In this document: positions 38,464-48,102 of the stretch, in pieces
Layout of the letters: every line of letters starts with the position of its first letter
How positions within the stretch are numbered: the stretch's first letter is position 1
Assembly (NCBI RefSeq): GCF_002154695.1
Contig: NZ_MTAV01000020.1
Location: forward strand, 37,586 to 101,585
Reading direction: 5' to 3'
Origin: Nostoc sp. T09
GTDB lineage: Bacteria > Cyanobacteriota > Cyanobacteriia > Cyanobacteriales > Nostocaceae
Length of the DNA: 64,000 nucleotides
Notes under the pieces: generated by a model
What the model was told of the DNA's origin: nothing
Seen by the model: only the letters and a program-made list of their open reading frames with translations
Databases searched by the model: none
Program-made: the position numbers and the translations under genes

Positions 38464-38515
38464 ATGTTAAGTGTAAAGTGCTGATGAAGCAGTAGCAGTA
38501 CTCTACACTTAACAT
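38464..38515. terminator. Convergent-gene hairpin
   Basis: ATGTTAAGTGTA (38464-38475) and TACACTTAACAT (38504-38515) are perfectly complementary over 12 bp and continue inward with one mismatch (AGTGCTG/CAGTACT). It lies between the stops of fabG and the protease gene; no T-run. Confidence 0.6.
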
Positions 38516-38529
38516 TCATAACTGAGAAA

Positions 38530-39627
38530 TCAGAGTCCAAACAGCGCTGGTTCTACACCTACTTGTTTCCAAGCGTTACGAACAGCGTTCTGTTCCTTAC
38601 TTCCTTGACCATATAATTCTCCAGCCACGGAGATTGTATGGTGTGCCGCCTTGGAAAAATTTGACCGAGAGCGCAGTCTGTCTCTTAAGGTGATGTACCA
38701 AATTTTGCCAGCCTTTTCCCAAGCATACCCTCCGATTTCTATTGCTACTAAGTAAAAAGCATGGTTGGGAATACCTGAATTAATATGCACACCACCGTTA
38801 TCTTCAATTCCCTTGTATAAATCTTTTACATGGGCTGGTTGGGGATCTTTACCCAGTACAGGATCATCATATGCGGTTCCTGGTGCCTTCATCGAACGAA
38901 TGCCCACACCTTTAACCCCAGGCATAAACAAATCTGAGCCGATAATCCAGTCAGCCTGGTCTGCTGTTTGATTGAGTACGCGTTGTTTTACCAAGGAACC
39001 GAAGACATCAGACATAGACTCATTGAGTGCCCCCGGTTCATTTTTGTAGCGTAAACCAGCTTCGTATTGGGTGACACCGTGAGTTAGCTCATGTCCAATC
39101 ACATCAATTGACTTGGTGAAGCGAGTAAAAATTTGCCCATCGCCATCACCGTATACCATTTGGCTACCGTCCCAAAAGGCGTTGTCATAGCTCACACCGT
39201 AATGAACAGTAGAATCTAAACGTAAACCGCGATCGTCAACAGAATTTCGTTTGTATACTTCCTTGTAAAAGTCATAAGTAGCACCAGCGGCATCGTAGGC
39301 TTCATTCACTGCTGGGTCATTGCTGGGAGGATCGCCCTCACCACGAACTAATTTGCCTGGAAGCTCTGTACTTTTATTAGCATCATAGATGGTGCGGCGC
39401 TTCTCCCCAGTTGATTTTACTGTTGGCATCAGGCTCAAGATATCGCGCTGTCCGCGAATCCTTGCTGAACGGGTTAAGCTCTGAAAAGCCCAATCGCTCT
39501 GTTGGGGATTGCCACGTTTGGCTATCTCTTTCAACATATGCGGCGGGACAACACAACAGATAGGACAAATCTGGTCAATTGGATGACAACCTTTTGACTT
39601 CGCCACTCTTTGATTTTTACGATCCAT
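38530..39627 (-). CDS. Protealysin-like M4 metalloprotease
   Basis: 365 residues. Thermolysin-type zinc site HELTH (179-183) with third ligand Glu203 in NESMSD, and catalytic His281 in GVHINSGIPNHAFY. There is no signal peptide; instead a short propeptide with CCVVPPHMLKEIAKRG (24-39), the PPxML motif of protealysin-like proteases, with Cys residues that may hold the enzyme inactive. Such enzymes are made inside the cell. The small inhibitor emfourin, often next to such genes, was not seen here. Confidence 0.92.
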   Translation of the reverse strand: MDRKNQRVAKSKGCHPIDQICPICCVVPPHMLKEIAKRGNPQQSDWAFQSLTRSARIRGQRDILSLMPTVKSTGEKRRTIYDANKSTELPGKLVRGEGDPPSNDPAVNEAYDAAGATYDFYKEVYKRNSVDDRGLRLDSTVHYGVSYDNAFWDGSQMVYGDGDGQIFTRFTKSIDVIGHELTHGVTQYEAGLRYKNEPGALNESMSDVFGSLVKQRVLNQTADQADWIIGSDLFMPGVKGVGIRSMKAPGTAYDDPVLGKDPQPAHVKDLYKGIEDNGGVHINSGIPNHAFYLVAIEIGGYAWEKAGKIWYITLRDRLRSRSNFSKAAHHTISVAGELYGQGSKEQNAVRNAWKQVGVEPALFGL

Positions 39628-39753
39628 AGCTTCTATCCTTAATTATGTAAGTGGCGATCGCAAGTTGAACGGCGATCGCCACTTTGATTGATCCAAGAAC
39701 ATTAGCCGAAATTTACTGCTTACGTCACAAAAAGTCACTGAATAAATTAATAC

Positions 39754-40833
39754 TTAATCCTTCCGCATCCTCCCAAAGATAGTAAAACCGATCAAAAGGA
39801 AGACGCTCATGGTTGTAGCTACCATCTGTACCAAGGTCAAGTGCTGCGTTCGCATCGCTAACAAATTGCAAACCAAGGTAATTGACCACAGGGTGAATGC
39901 AGCTCGACGTTGGGAGAATCCCCAAGCCAGCAAGCGGTGGTGCAGATGGTCTTTGCCAGGAGTACTCATAGGGTTTTTCCCAGCCATCAGTCGGCGCACA
40001 ACTACTTGAGTAGTGTCCAGTACTGGCAGTAGCAAAAATAAAACTGTAGGAATTAAGGAAAATACGGTGTTTACTTGGAGTTTACCTAAAATACTAGTTG
40101 CGGCTAGCACATAGCCGAAAAAGTAGGCTCCAGCATCACCCATAATAATCCGTGAGGGATGGAAGTTATGGCGCAAAAAGCCTAGGGCTGCACCTCCTAA
40201 TGCAGCCAATACTAAGGTCGCTGCTGCGCGATATGAAATCTGGGCAGAAACCGCCAACAGACTCATAGCAGTAATAAAACTTACCCCGCCTGCTAAACCA
40301 TCCATACCATCCATCAAATTGATGGCATTGGTAATTCCTACTACCCAAAATACTGTCAGTGATATGGAAAGAAAATAGTCGATTGGTGTGCCAAAAGCGA
40401 TTTCAATTCTAATACCGTTAGCAACCAGCAACAGTGCTGTGAGAACCTGAGTAAACATCCGTACTGAGGGAGGTAAGCTAAACTGGTCATCAATAAAGCC
40501 AACCAGAACTAATATCGTCCCTCCCAAGAGAATAGTCAGTACTTGCGCCAATACGTTTTGCAGTTCAATTGGCCGTAAGAGGGTAGCGAGTACAAGTGCA
40601 GCAATCACACCTGTATAAATAGCCAAACCTCCGGCATTGGGCAAAGGTTCTCGGTTAAGCCGCCTTGCGTTTGGTTGGTCAGCCCAACCTACCCGTAAGG
40701 CAAATTTGCGTACTGTGGGAATTAACTGCCATGTTACTAACCAAGCCAAGAGAAACGTAAATACTACAGCCAACCAGCCGGTGCCGCTAGGGTCGGCAAT
40801 ACCGAGGGACTTAAGGGAGTCGTATAGATTCAT
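39754..40833 (-). CDS. MraY/WecA-family UDP-sugar:undecaprenyl-P transferase
   Basis: 359 residues, about eleven membrane spans. Signature acidic motifs: GFIDDQFSLPP, NAINLMDGMDGLAGG, and a late KDHLHHRLL His-rich cytoplasmic loop found in WecA/TagO-type enzymes. Starts lipid-linked glycan chains by putting a HexNAc-1-phosphate on undecaprenyl phosphate. The late HHR motif favours WecA over MraY. ATG 40833 gives MNLYDSLKSLG; a TTG at 40845 is an alternative. Confidence 0.9.
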   Translation of the reverse strand: MNLYDSLKSLGIADPSGTGWLAVVFTFLLAWLVTWQLIPTVRKFALRVGWADQPNARRLNREPLPNAGGLAIYTGVIAALVLATLLRPIELQNVLAQVLTILLGGTILVLVGFIDDQFSLPPSVRMFTQVLTALLLVANGIRIEIAFGTPIDYFLSISLTVFWVVGITNAINLMDGMDGLAGGVSFITAMSLLAVSAQISYRAAATLVLAALGGAALGFLRHNFHPSRIIMGDAGAYFFGYVLAATSILGKLQVNTVFSLIPTVLFLLLPVLDTTQVVVRRLMAGKNPMSTPGKDHLHHRLLAWGFSQRRAAFTLWSITLVCNLLAMRTQHLTLVQMVATTMSVFLLIGFTIFGRMRKD

Positions 40834-40932
40834 CTCCCAATTCAACCATTACTGCTACTATTCAACATGAGCATCAACTGTATATTAATCAATTTTTTTA
40901 TTTCCATTTGTTATCTGAACTAGTTTTAGGAG

Positions 40933-40959
40933 TTAGCACTCTTGCTCTGTGAGTGCTAA
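40933..40959. promoter_or_regulatory. CIRCE operator (HrcA site)
   Basis: Perfect consensus TTAGCACTC-N9-GAGTGCTAA, 32 bp before the groEL ATG. HrcA binds it and represses heat-shock chaperone genes. Confidence 0.97.
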
Positions 40960-40988
40960 ATTGTCTAATGGAAGCGCTTGAGAAATGA

Positions 40989-42662
<1,674 letters not shown>

Positions 42663-42702
42663 TCTCTGCTTCTCCATCTTCTTCATATAAATATTTATTA
42701 AG

Positions 42703-42735
42703 CAGTTTGTCTTAGCCTAGACAAACTGTTTTTTT
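42703..42735 (+). terminator. groEL terminator
   Basis: CAGTTTGTCT, six-base loop, AGACAAACTG, then seven T: a perfect 10-bp intrinsic terminator. Confidence 0.95.
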
Positions 42736-42813
42736 ATGATTTCTGACCGCAAGGTAAGGGAGTGATATCATATCGGCTTGAATAGTTAATCAATTTTGGA
42801 TGTTAAATTGACT

Positions 42814-42870
42814 TTGTAGGGTGGGCAATGCCCACATATTAGGTTTTGGTGCGCATTGCCACTATACAAA
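42814..42870. repeat. Dispersed palindrome (GTAGGGTGGGCA type), copy 3
   Basis: GTAGGGTGGGCAATGCCCACA followed by a second related half GTGCGCATTGCCACTATACAA. Third copy of the family seen at 2367 and 9041. The rest of the 341-bp groEL-corA gap shows nothing. Confidence 0.55.
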
Positions 42871-43003
42871 ATTATTAATTTTTACCAATGATTTAGAATT
42901 GCTATATTTTGCTATTACCAATAATCAAAAATATAATTTTGAAAATTAAAGGATATCTAGAAATTACTAATGACTAGCAATTAATTATTAAAGGTAAAAG
43001 TAC

Positions 43004-44146
43004 ATGCTCAGAACAATACGTCGGCGAGCTAAAGCTGTTAATCAGGCATTTTTCAAAGACTTTTATCACCAACCTGGGACTATACCAGGAACTCTTTTTA
43101 TTGATGAGAATGCTGAATATCCCGAAATCATTTTGATTGATTACAATCAAAATGATTACATTCGCAAACAAATAGAAACTCCAGAGGAATGCATTTCTTA
43201 TCTAGATAAGACATCTGTAACTTGGGTAGATGTACAGGGTTTAGGAAATCAAGACATATTACAAAGATTAGGGAAAGTTTTTGAGCTACATCCTCTAGTT
43301 TTAGAAGATATAGTCAATGTGCCAGAACGTCCTAAAACAGAAGACTATGAAGACCAATTATTGATAATTGCTCGCATGGTAGTTCCCAAGGAAATTGCAT
43401 TTGGTTTTTATAGCGAACAAGTAAGCTTCATTCTGGGTAAAACTTATTTGCTGACTGTACAGGAAGAGCCAGAACATGATTGCTTTGAAGCAGTGCGATC
43501 GCGCATAGAAAAATCTAAGGGGATTATTCGTAAGTCAGGAGCAGATTATTTAACTTATGCCCTGTTAGATGCAATTATTGATGGCTTTTTTCCTGTGCTA
43601 GAACGTTACGGTGAGCTAATTGAAGATTTAGAAGAAGAAGTTATAGTTAAACCTACCCAAAAAACACTACAGAAGATTTATCAAATTAGGCGAGAATTAC
43701 TGCAAATACGACGTGCTATTTGGCCGCAGCGGGATGTAATTAGTTCTTTGATGCGAGATAGCGGTGAACTTATCAGCGATGAAGTGCGAATGTATCTCAG
43801 AGATTGTTATGACCATGCAATACAAGTAATTGATATGGTAGAAACTTATCGCGAACTGACATCAGGATTGATGGATGTTTACCTGTCGGCAGTTAGTAAC
43901 AAAATGAATGAAATCATGAAGCTACTAACGGTAGTTTCGTCAATTTTTATTCCCTTAACTTTTGTAGCAGGAATCTATGGAATGAACTTCAATACCGAAA
44001 AATCCCCATATAATATGCCTGAACTGAATTGGTATTGGGGATATCCGATGTGCTTGGCAATCATGGCTGCGATCGGAGGTGGATTACTATTCTTTTTTTG
44101 GCGGCGGGGCTGGCTAGAACGGTCTGTAACTATGAAACAAGATTAA
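43004..44146 (+). CDS. corA: CorA-type magnesium/cobalt transporter
   Basis: 380 residues. Long cytoplasmic N-terminal domain (VTWVDVQGLGN, HPLVLEDI) and two C-terminal membrane helices; the first ends with the selectivity motif YGMNF, the second is YWGYPMCLAIMAAIGGG. Forms a pentamer that admits magnesium and possibly cobalt or nickel. Basic tail after the last helix. Separate from groEL by a terminator and repeat. Confidence 0.95.
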   Translation: MLRTIRRRAKAVNQAFFKDFYHQPGTIPGTLFIDENAEYPEIILIDYNQNDYIRKQIETPEECISYLDKTSVTWVDVQGLGNQDILQRLGKVFELHPLVLEDIVNVPERPKTEDYEDQLLIIARMVVPKEIAFGFYSEQVSFILGKTYLLTVQEEPEHDCFEAVRSRIEKSKGIIRKSGADYLTYALLDAIIDGFFPVLERYGELIEDLEEEVIVKPTQKTLQKIYQIRRELLQIRRAIWPQRDVISSLMRDSGELISDEVRMYLRDCYDHAIQVIDMVETYRELTSGLMDVYLSAVSNKMNEIMKLLTVVSSIFIPLTFVAGIYGMNFNTEKSPYNMPELNWYWGYPMCLAIMAAIGGGLLFFFWRRGWLERSVTMKQD

Positions 44147-44208
44147 ATATAGGGTATAGGTATGAAGCGAATATACAAAATTACTACAGGGAGTCTATAT
44201 TTTAAGTT

Positions 44209-44919
44209 ATGAGAGGCAATGGCGACCAAAATTTACTGGTTTTGACGCTTTATATTATCGGCGTCTCTTACATCTTTAATCTGATGATTGAGTCGATCGA
44301 TGACAAAATTAAATTTGAATATAAAAAAGCAGTCGTTGACGATCAACTCAAAGAGCAAAATCTCCAAGACCAAGTGGGAATTACTTTTAAACTCAGCCCT
44401 TCATACTCATTTGATGAATTGAAAGAGTTGTCAGTTAGCATTGAAAATAAATCTGACAATCTTGCCATCTACATTGATTGGGACAATAGCTCTATAGTAG
44501 TCGAACATAACAAGCAATCACGCCGAGTAATTCGCAAATCGCCAGACTTGACCCGTGACTTAGCTGTGCCGCAAAGTCCCAGCCTTGTCGCTCCCAAGAA
44601 AACGCTGACGGCAGCAGTGACAGCAGAAGATGTTTTCGCGCGTGATGTAACCACAGGCACTTACTCAACAAAACAACCTCTAGTAAATATTAGTGCGTTG
44701 CAAAAAAGTCCTGTCAAGGCGCAAAGAAAGTTGTACAACGACTTTGTTAACAGAACAAAACAATTAGAATTTTCGCTACAGTTGGTGCTGCGAATATCTG
44801 AGGTGCGTGTTGGTCTAGCTCCTGGTGTGAATATCCCACCAATGTGTATTGTCAATTGTCCTTTTACAATCAGAAAGTTGCCTTGGACATACGCTCTGCC
44901 TTGGAATAAAAAGAAGTAA
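44209..44919 (+). CDS. Hypothetical protein with N-terminal hydrophobic segment
   Basis: 236 residues. One hydrophobic stretch near the start (NLLVLTLYIIGVSYIFNLMI) may anchor it; the rest is soluble, with FKLSPSYSFDELKELSVSIE, then NLAIYIDWDNSSIVVEHN, resembling a beta-rich domain, and a C-terminal NCPFTIRKLPWTYALPW. No family recognised. Lies between corA and rnpB on the same strand. Confidence 0.65.
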   Translation: MRGNGDQNLLVLTLYIIGVSYIFNLMIESIDDKIKFEYKKAVVDDQLKEQNLQDQVGITFKLSPSYSFDELKELSVSIENKSDNLAIYIDWDNSSIVVEHNKQSRRVIRKSPDLTRDLAVPQSPSLVAPKKTLTAAVTAEDVFARDVTTGTYSTKQPLVNISALQKSPVKAQRKLYNDFVNRTKQLEFSLQLVLRISEVRVGLAPGVNIPPMCIVNCPFTIRKLPWTYALPWNKKK

Positions 44920-44962
44920 TTCAAATCAGACACACAATGCCATCCAAGATTACACTGGATCT

Positions 44963-45423
44963 AGGGAGAGAGTAGACGTAGGCGGTTGCAGATCGGTCAC
45001 AACAACTGATTTGAGGAAAGTCCGGGCTCCCGAAAGACCAAACTTGCTGGATAACGTCCAGTGCGAGCGATCGTGAGGATAGTGCCACAGAAAGATACCG
45101 CCAATGAGTCATTAGTCATTAGTTATTAGTCATTTGTGAAAGAACAAAGGACAAAGGACAAAGGACAAAAGACAAAGTTGGTAAGGGTGCAAAGGTGCGG
45201 TAAGAGCGCACCAGCAGCGTCGAGAGGCGCTGGCTCGGTAAACCCCGGTTGGGAGCAAGGCGAAAGGAACTATGGTTGGTCTTTTACCAGTTCCGCTAAA
45301 ACAGAGCCGCTAGAGGCGTCTGGTAACAGGCGTCCCAGATAGATAACCGCCCTCATGTACGGAAGTTACATGTAACATCTCTACATCAGAGAACAGAACC
45401 CGGCTTATGATCTGCTCTCTTCC
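44963..45423 (+). ncRNA. rnpB: RNase P RNA
   Basis: Catalytic RNA that trims the 5' ends of pre-tRNAs. 5' end AGGGAGAGAGTAGACGTAGG pairs with the 3' end TGCTCTCTTCC. Conserved GAGGAAAGTCCGGGCTCC near 45013 and ACAGAA...CCGGCTTATG near the end mark the two halves of P4. A heptamer tandem-repeat insert (45106-45178) swells one helix, as known in Nostoc and Anabaena. Ends in a T-run at 45423-45429. Boundaries accurate to a few bases. Confidence 0.95.
45106..45178. repeat. Short tandem heptamer repeats inside rnpB
   Basis: GTCATTA-type heptamers (about four) followed by AAAGGAC-type heptamers (about four, one degenerate) inserted in a variable helix of the RNase P RNA. Confidence 0.85.
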
Positions 45424-45493
45424 TTTTTTGTCATTGGTCATTGGGCATGGGGTATTAGGCATTAGTATTGAGTCCAGAGTCAAGGGTCAATAG

Positions 45494-45611
45494 TAGACTT
45501 CTTGCAGAAGTCGGGAAAAGGGGAAGGGTAAAGGGGGAAAGGTTTTGTATTTTCCCCTTCCCCTTTAACCTTTTCCCACCTCTTGCAAAAAACACTTTTG
45601 CAAGAGGTCTA
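45494..45611. mobile_element. 118-bp foldback (MITE-like) element, copy 1
   Basis: Ends TAGACTTCTTGC and GCAAGAGGTCTA are inverted repeats (one mismatch). The interior is a long purine/pyrimidine foldback (GGGAAAAGGGGAAGGG against CCCCTTCCCCTTT). An 8-bp GTCAATAG stands directly on both sides (45486-45493 and 45612-45619), a possible target duplication. No ORF. A second copy begins at 63886. Lies between rnpB and rnc. Confidence 0.65.
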
Positions 45612-45728
45612 GTCAATAGTTATTTCTTCTTCCCCCTGCTTCCTTGTCCTCCCGAAGTTCTGATCGCCGGAAGCCAGCAATCAGACTTCTCTGTTTGTCT
45701 CCCAGTCCATGTTCCCCCTTCTGATTGA

Positions 45729-46448
45729 ATGTCTCTCGCTTATCCACGCCGTCAGCGGCAGCTTGAAAGTTTAGTTAAAAAATTAGGTCTACTAAAAGAA
45801 GCACCTATACAGTGGCAACTGCTTGATTTAGCGCTGACTCATCCTACTGTCTCTGAGTCAGCAAATTATGAACAACTGGAGTTTGTCGGTGATGCTGTGG
45901 TGCGGTTAGTAGCGGCTGTGGTGTTGTGGGAACATTATCCAGATTGTCCAGTGGGGGATTTTGCAGCAATTCGTTCGGTTTTAGTGAGCGATCGCATCCT
46001 CGCTCAATTGGCCAGAGAATATGGTTTAGAGCTATATTTATTAGTCGCTGGTAGCGCTACTGCTGATAAGGTTGGTCAAGAATCTCGGCTGGCCGATGCT
46101 TTTGAGGCTGTTCTTGGTGCATTGTATCTCAGTACGAATAATCTCGATCTCATCCGTTCTTGGCTAGACCCTCACTTCAAACAACTAGCAGCAGAAATTC
46201 GTCTCGATCCAGCTAGGTTGAACTACAAAGCGGCTCTGCAAGAATGGACTCAGGCGCAATTTAAAGTTTTACCTGAGTATCGCGTTGTGGAAGTTACTCA
46301 ACCCCACCGCAATCAAGAGCGTTTCGTTGCTGAAGTTTGGTTGCACGGTAAACAGTTAGGTCAAGGCAAGGGACGTTCTATTAAAGCCGCGGAACAAGCC
46401 GCTGCCAAAGTAGCTTTTTTATCTATTAGTAATCCGGAACAACCCTGA
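45729..46448 (+). CDS. rnc: Ribonuclease III
   Basis: 239 residues; cleaves double-stranded RNA in rRNA and mRNA processing. Catalytic domain with YEQLEFVGDAVVRLV and ADAFEAVLGALYLS, holding the metal-binding acidic residues; C-terminal double-stranded-RNA-binding domain (about 160-235): NYKAALQEWTQAQFKVLPEY and KAAEQAAAKVAFL. Full length. The upstream gap carries the foldback element. Confidence 0.93.
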   Translation: MSLAYPRRQRQLESLVKKLGLLKEAPIQWQLLDLALTHPTVSESANYEQLEFVGDAVVRLVAAVVLWEHYPDCPVGDFAAIRSVLVSDRILAQLAREYGLELYLLVAGSATADKVGQESRLADAFEAVLGALYLSTNNLDLIRSWLDPHFKQLAAEIRLDPARLNYKAALQEWTQAQFKVLPEYRVVEVTQPHRNQERFVAEVWLHGKQLGQGKGRSIKAAEQAAAKVAFLSISNPEQP

Positions 46449-46558
46449 ACTCAACAGGCGCTTTATGCGCAGATAATTCAGTTATTAGTCCAGAGTTAAA
46501 GTCTAGTGTCAAAAATTTAACTCTTGGCTCTTGGCTAATGACTAATAACAAATAACTA

Positions 46559-47805
46559 ATGAATAACCAAATTACAATTGCTGTCCTAGGCGTTGGGCGT
46601 TGGGGCGTGCATTTGCTACGGAATTTTTTAGAACATCCCCAAGTCCGTATTGGCGCGGTATAGACCCAAACCCTGAACGGTTGGCGGCGGTAAAACGGCA
46701 ATTTAATTTAAATGACAATGTATTATTAACAACCGAGTGGCAGGCTGTAAAGCAAGTGCCAGATTTGATTGCAGTGGCGATCGCTACTCCAGCTGTCACT
46801 CATTATGACCTGATTAAGTATGCTCTTAACCAGGGATACCATGTTTTGGCAGAAAAGCCCTTAACTTTAGACCCATTAGAATGTTGTGAACTTTGCCAGT
46901 TAGCAGAGGAACAGCATTTAATACTGATGGTGGATCACACATATTTATTTCACCCAGCCGTTGAGAAAGGGCAAGCTGTGATTCAGGCAGGTAAGTTAGG
47001 TAATTTACGCTATGGCTACGCCACCCGCACTCATTTAGGACCAGTCCGACAAGATGTGGATGCATTGTGGGACTTAGCTATTCACGATATTGCCATTTTT
47101 AACAGTTGGCTGGGTCAGCTACCAGTAAAAGTGCAAGCAACAGGTACGATGTGGTTGCAGGGAGTAGGGGACAAGGAGACAGGGAAGACAAGGAGGACAA
47201 GGGAGCAAGCAAATAAATTTAATTCTCCCACCCTACGGGAAGCTAGCTTTCAGACGTCTACATCTTTCTCATCCCCCTCACCGCAAAACCAAGGGCTAGC
47301 TGACTTAGTATGGGTAACCCTAACATATGCAGATGGCTTTCAAGCATATATCCATCTATGCTGGCTGAATACCGATAAACAAAGACGGTTGGCGGTTGTA
47401 GGTAATCGTGGTAGCTTGATTTTCGATGAAATGTCTAGACTATCGCCTTTAACCCTGCTACATGGTGAGTTTGATTTCCAAGACAATCAATTTCTGCCTG
47501 TGAATCAAAGCCAAGAGGTGCTGGAAATAGAAAAAGGCGAACCATTACAGCGGGTTTGCGATCGCTTTATTTCTTGTATCCTCAAAAATACTCCCCCAGT
47601 TATCTCATCTGGCAGGGTAGGCACAGAGTTAGTGAAAATTCTCTCTGCCCTCACCGTATCTCTCCAACGGGGTGGGCAAGCTGTGTTTTTAAAAGCTGAG
47701 AACTGGGGATTAGAAGCTGATGACTGGGAACTAAAGACTGGGAACTGGGTACTAGGGACTGAGGACTGCGGGTTAGGGGACAAGGAAGAAAAAGCAGGGG
47801 AGTAG
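46559..47805 (+). pseudogene. Gfo/Idh/MocA-family oxidoreductase, frameshifted
   Basis: NAD(P)-dependent sugar or polyol oxidoreductase family. The Rossmann start MNNQITIAVLGVGRWGVHLL opens at ATG 46559 but stops at TAG 46661; the next frame resumes at 46663 with DPNPERLAAVKRQF. GCGGTATAGACCC looks like GCGGTAGTAGACCC minus one G, so a single-base deletion (or sequencing error) splits the gene. The rest has HVLAEKPLTLDP and DLAIHDIAIFNSW, both family motifs. An insert at 47160-47290 and the last about 35 codons are translated intergenic repeat sequence. Without the repair, translation from an internal ATG at 46600 would lack the cofactor loop. Confidence 0.75.
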
Positions 47806-48102
47806 GGAGCAGGGAGCAGGGGGACAAAGTGAGACAGTGCTGCGGGAGGAGAGCCACTGCGCCCTTACGGGTTTCCCGGCTTATAGACACCCAGAGAGTG
47901 GCTTCCCGCAGGGTAGCAAGTGGCGTTTTCCCTCCGCAGGCGACTGCGGTAGCGAGTCTTCGAGCGTCAGCGGTAGTCAAGTCTAAGCGTCACCCGTTCG
48001 ACAAAGTCGTTCCCGCTGGGTAGGGAGGATGAGTGAGAAAAAATGACTCTTGCCTATTGCTTATGCCTTTTGACCAATGACTAATGACTAATGACCAAAT
48101 CT
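47806..48102. repeat. Palindrome-rich intergenic repeats
   Basis: AGCAGGGAGCAGGGGGACAA purine repeats (47800-47826) run into dense palindromes 47850-48025 (CCCTTACGGG, GCGACTGCGGTAGCGAGTC, AGCGTCAGCGG), then TAATGACTAATGAC heptamers (48078-48095). Similar words occur at 4868-4960 and 61540-61780. No gene. Confidence 0.55.

Noticed and set aside
45106..45178. Possible CRISPR array
   Set aside because: Units are 7 bp and contiguous without spacers; these are short tandem repeats in rnpB.
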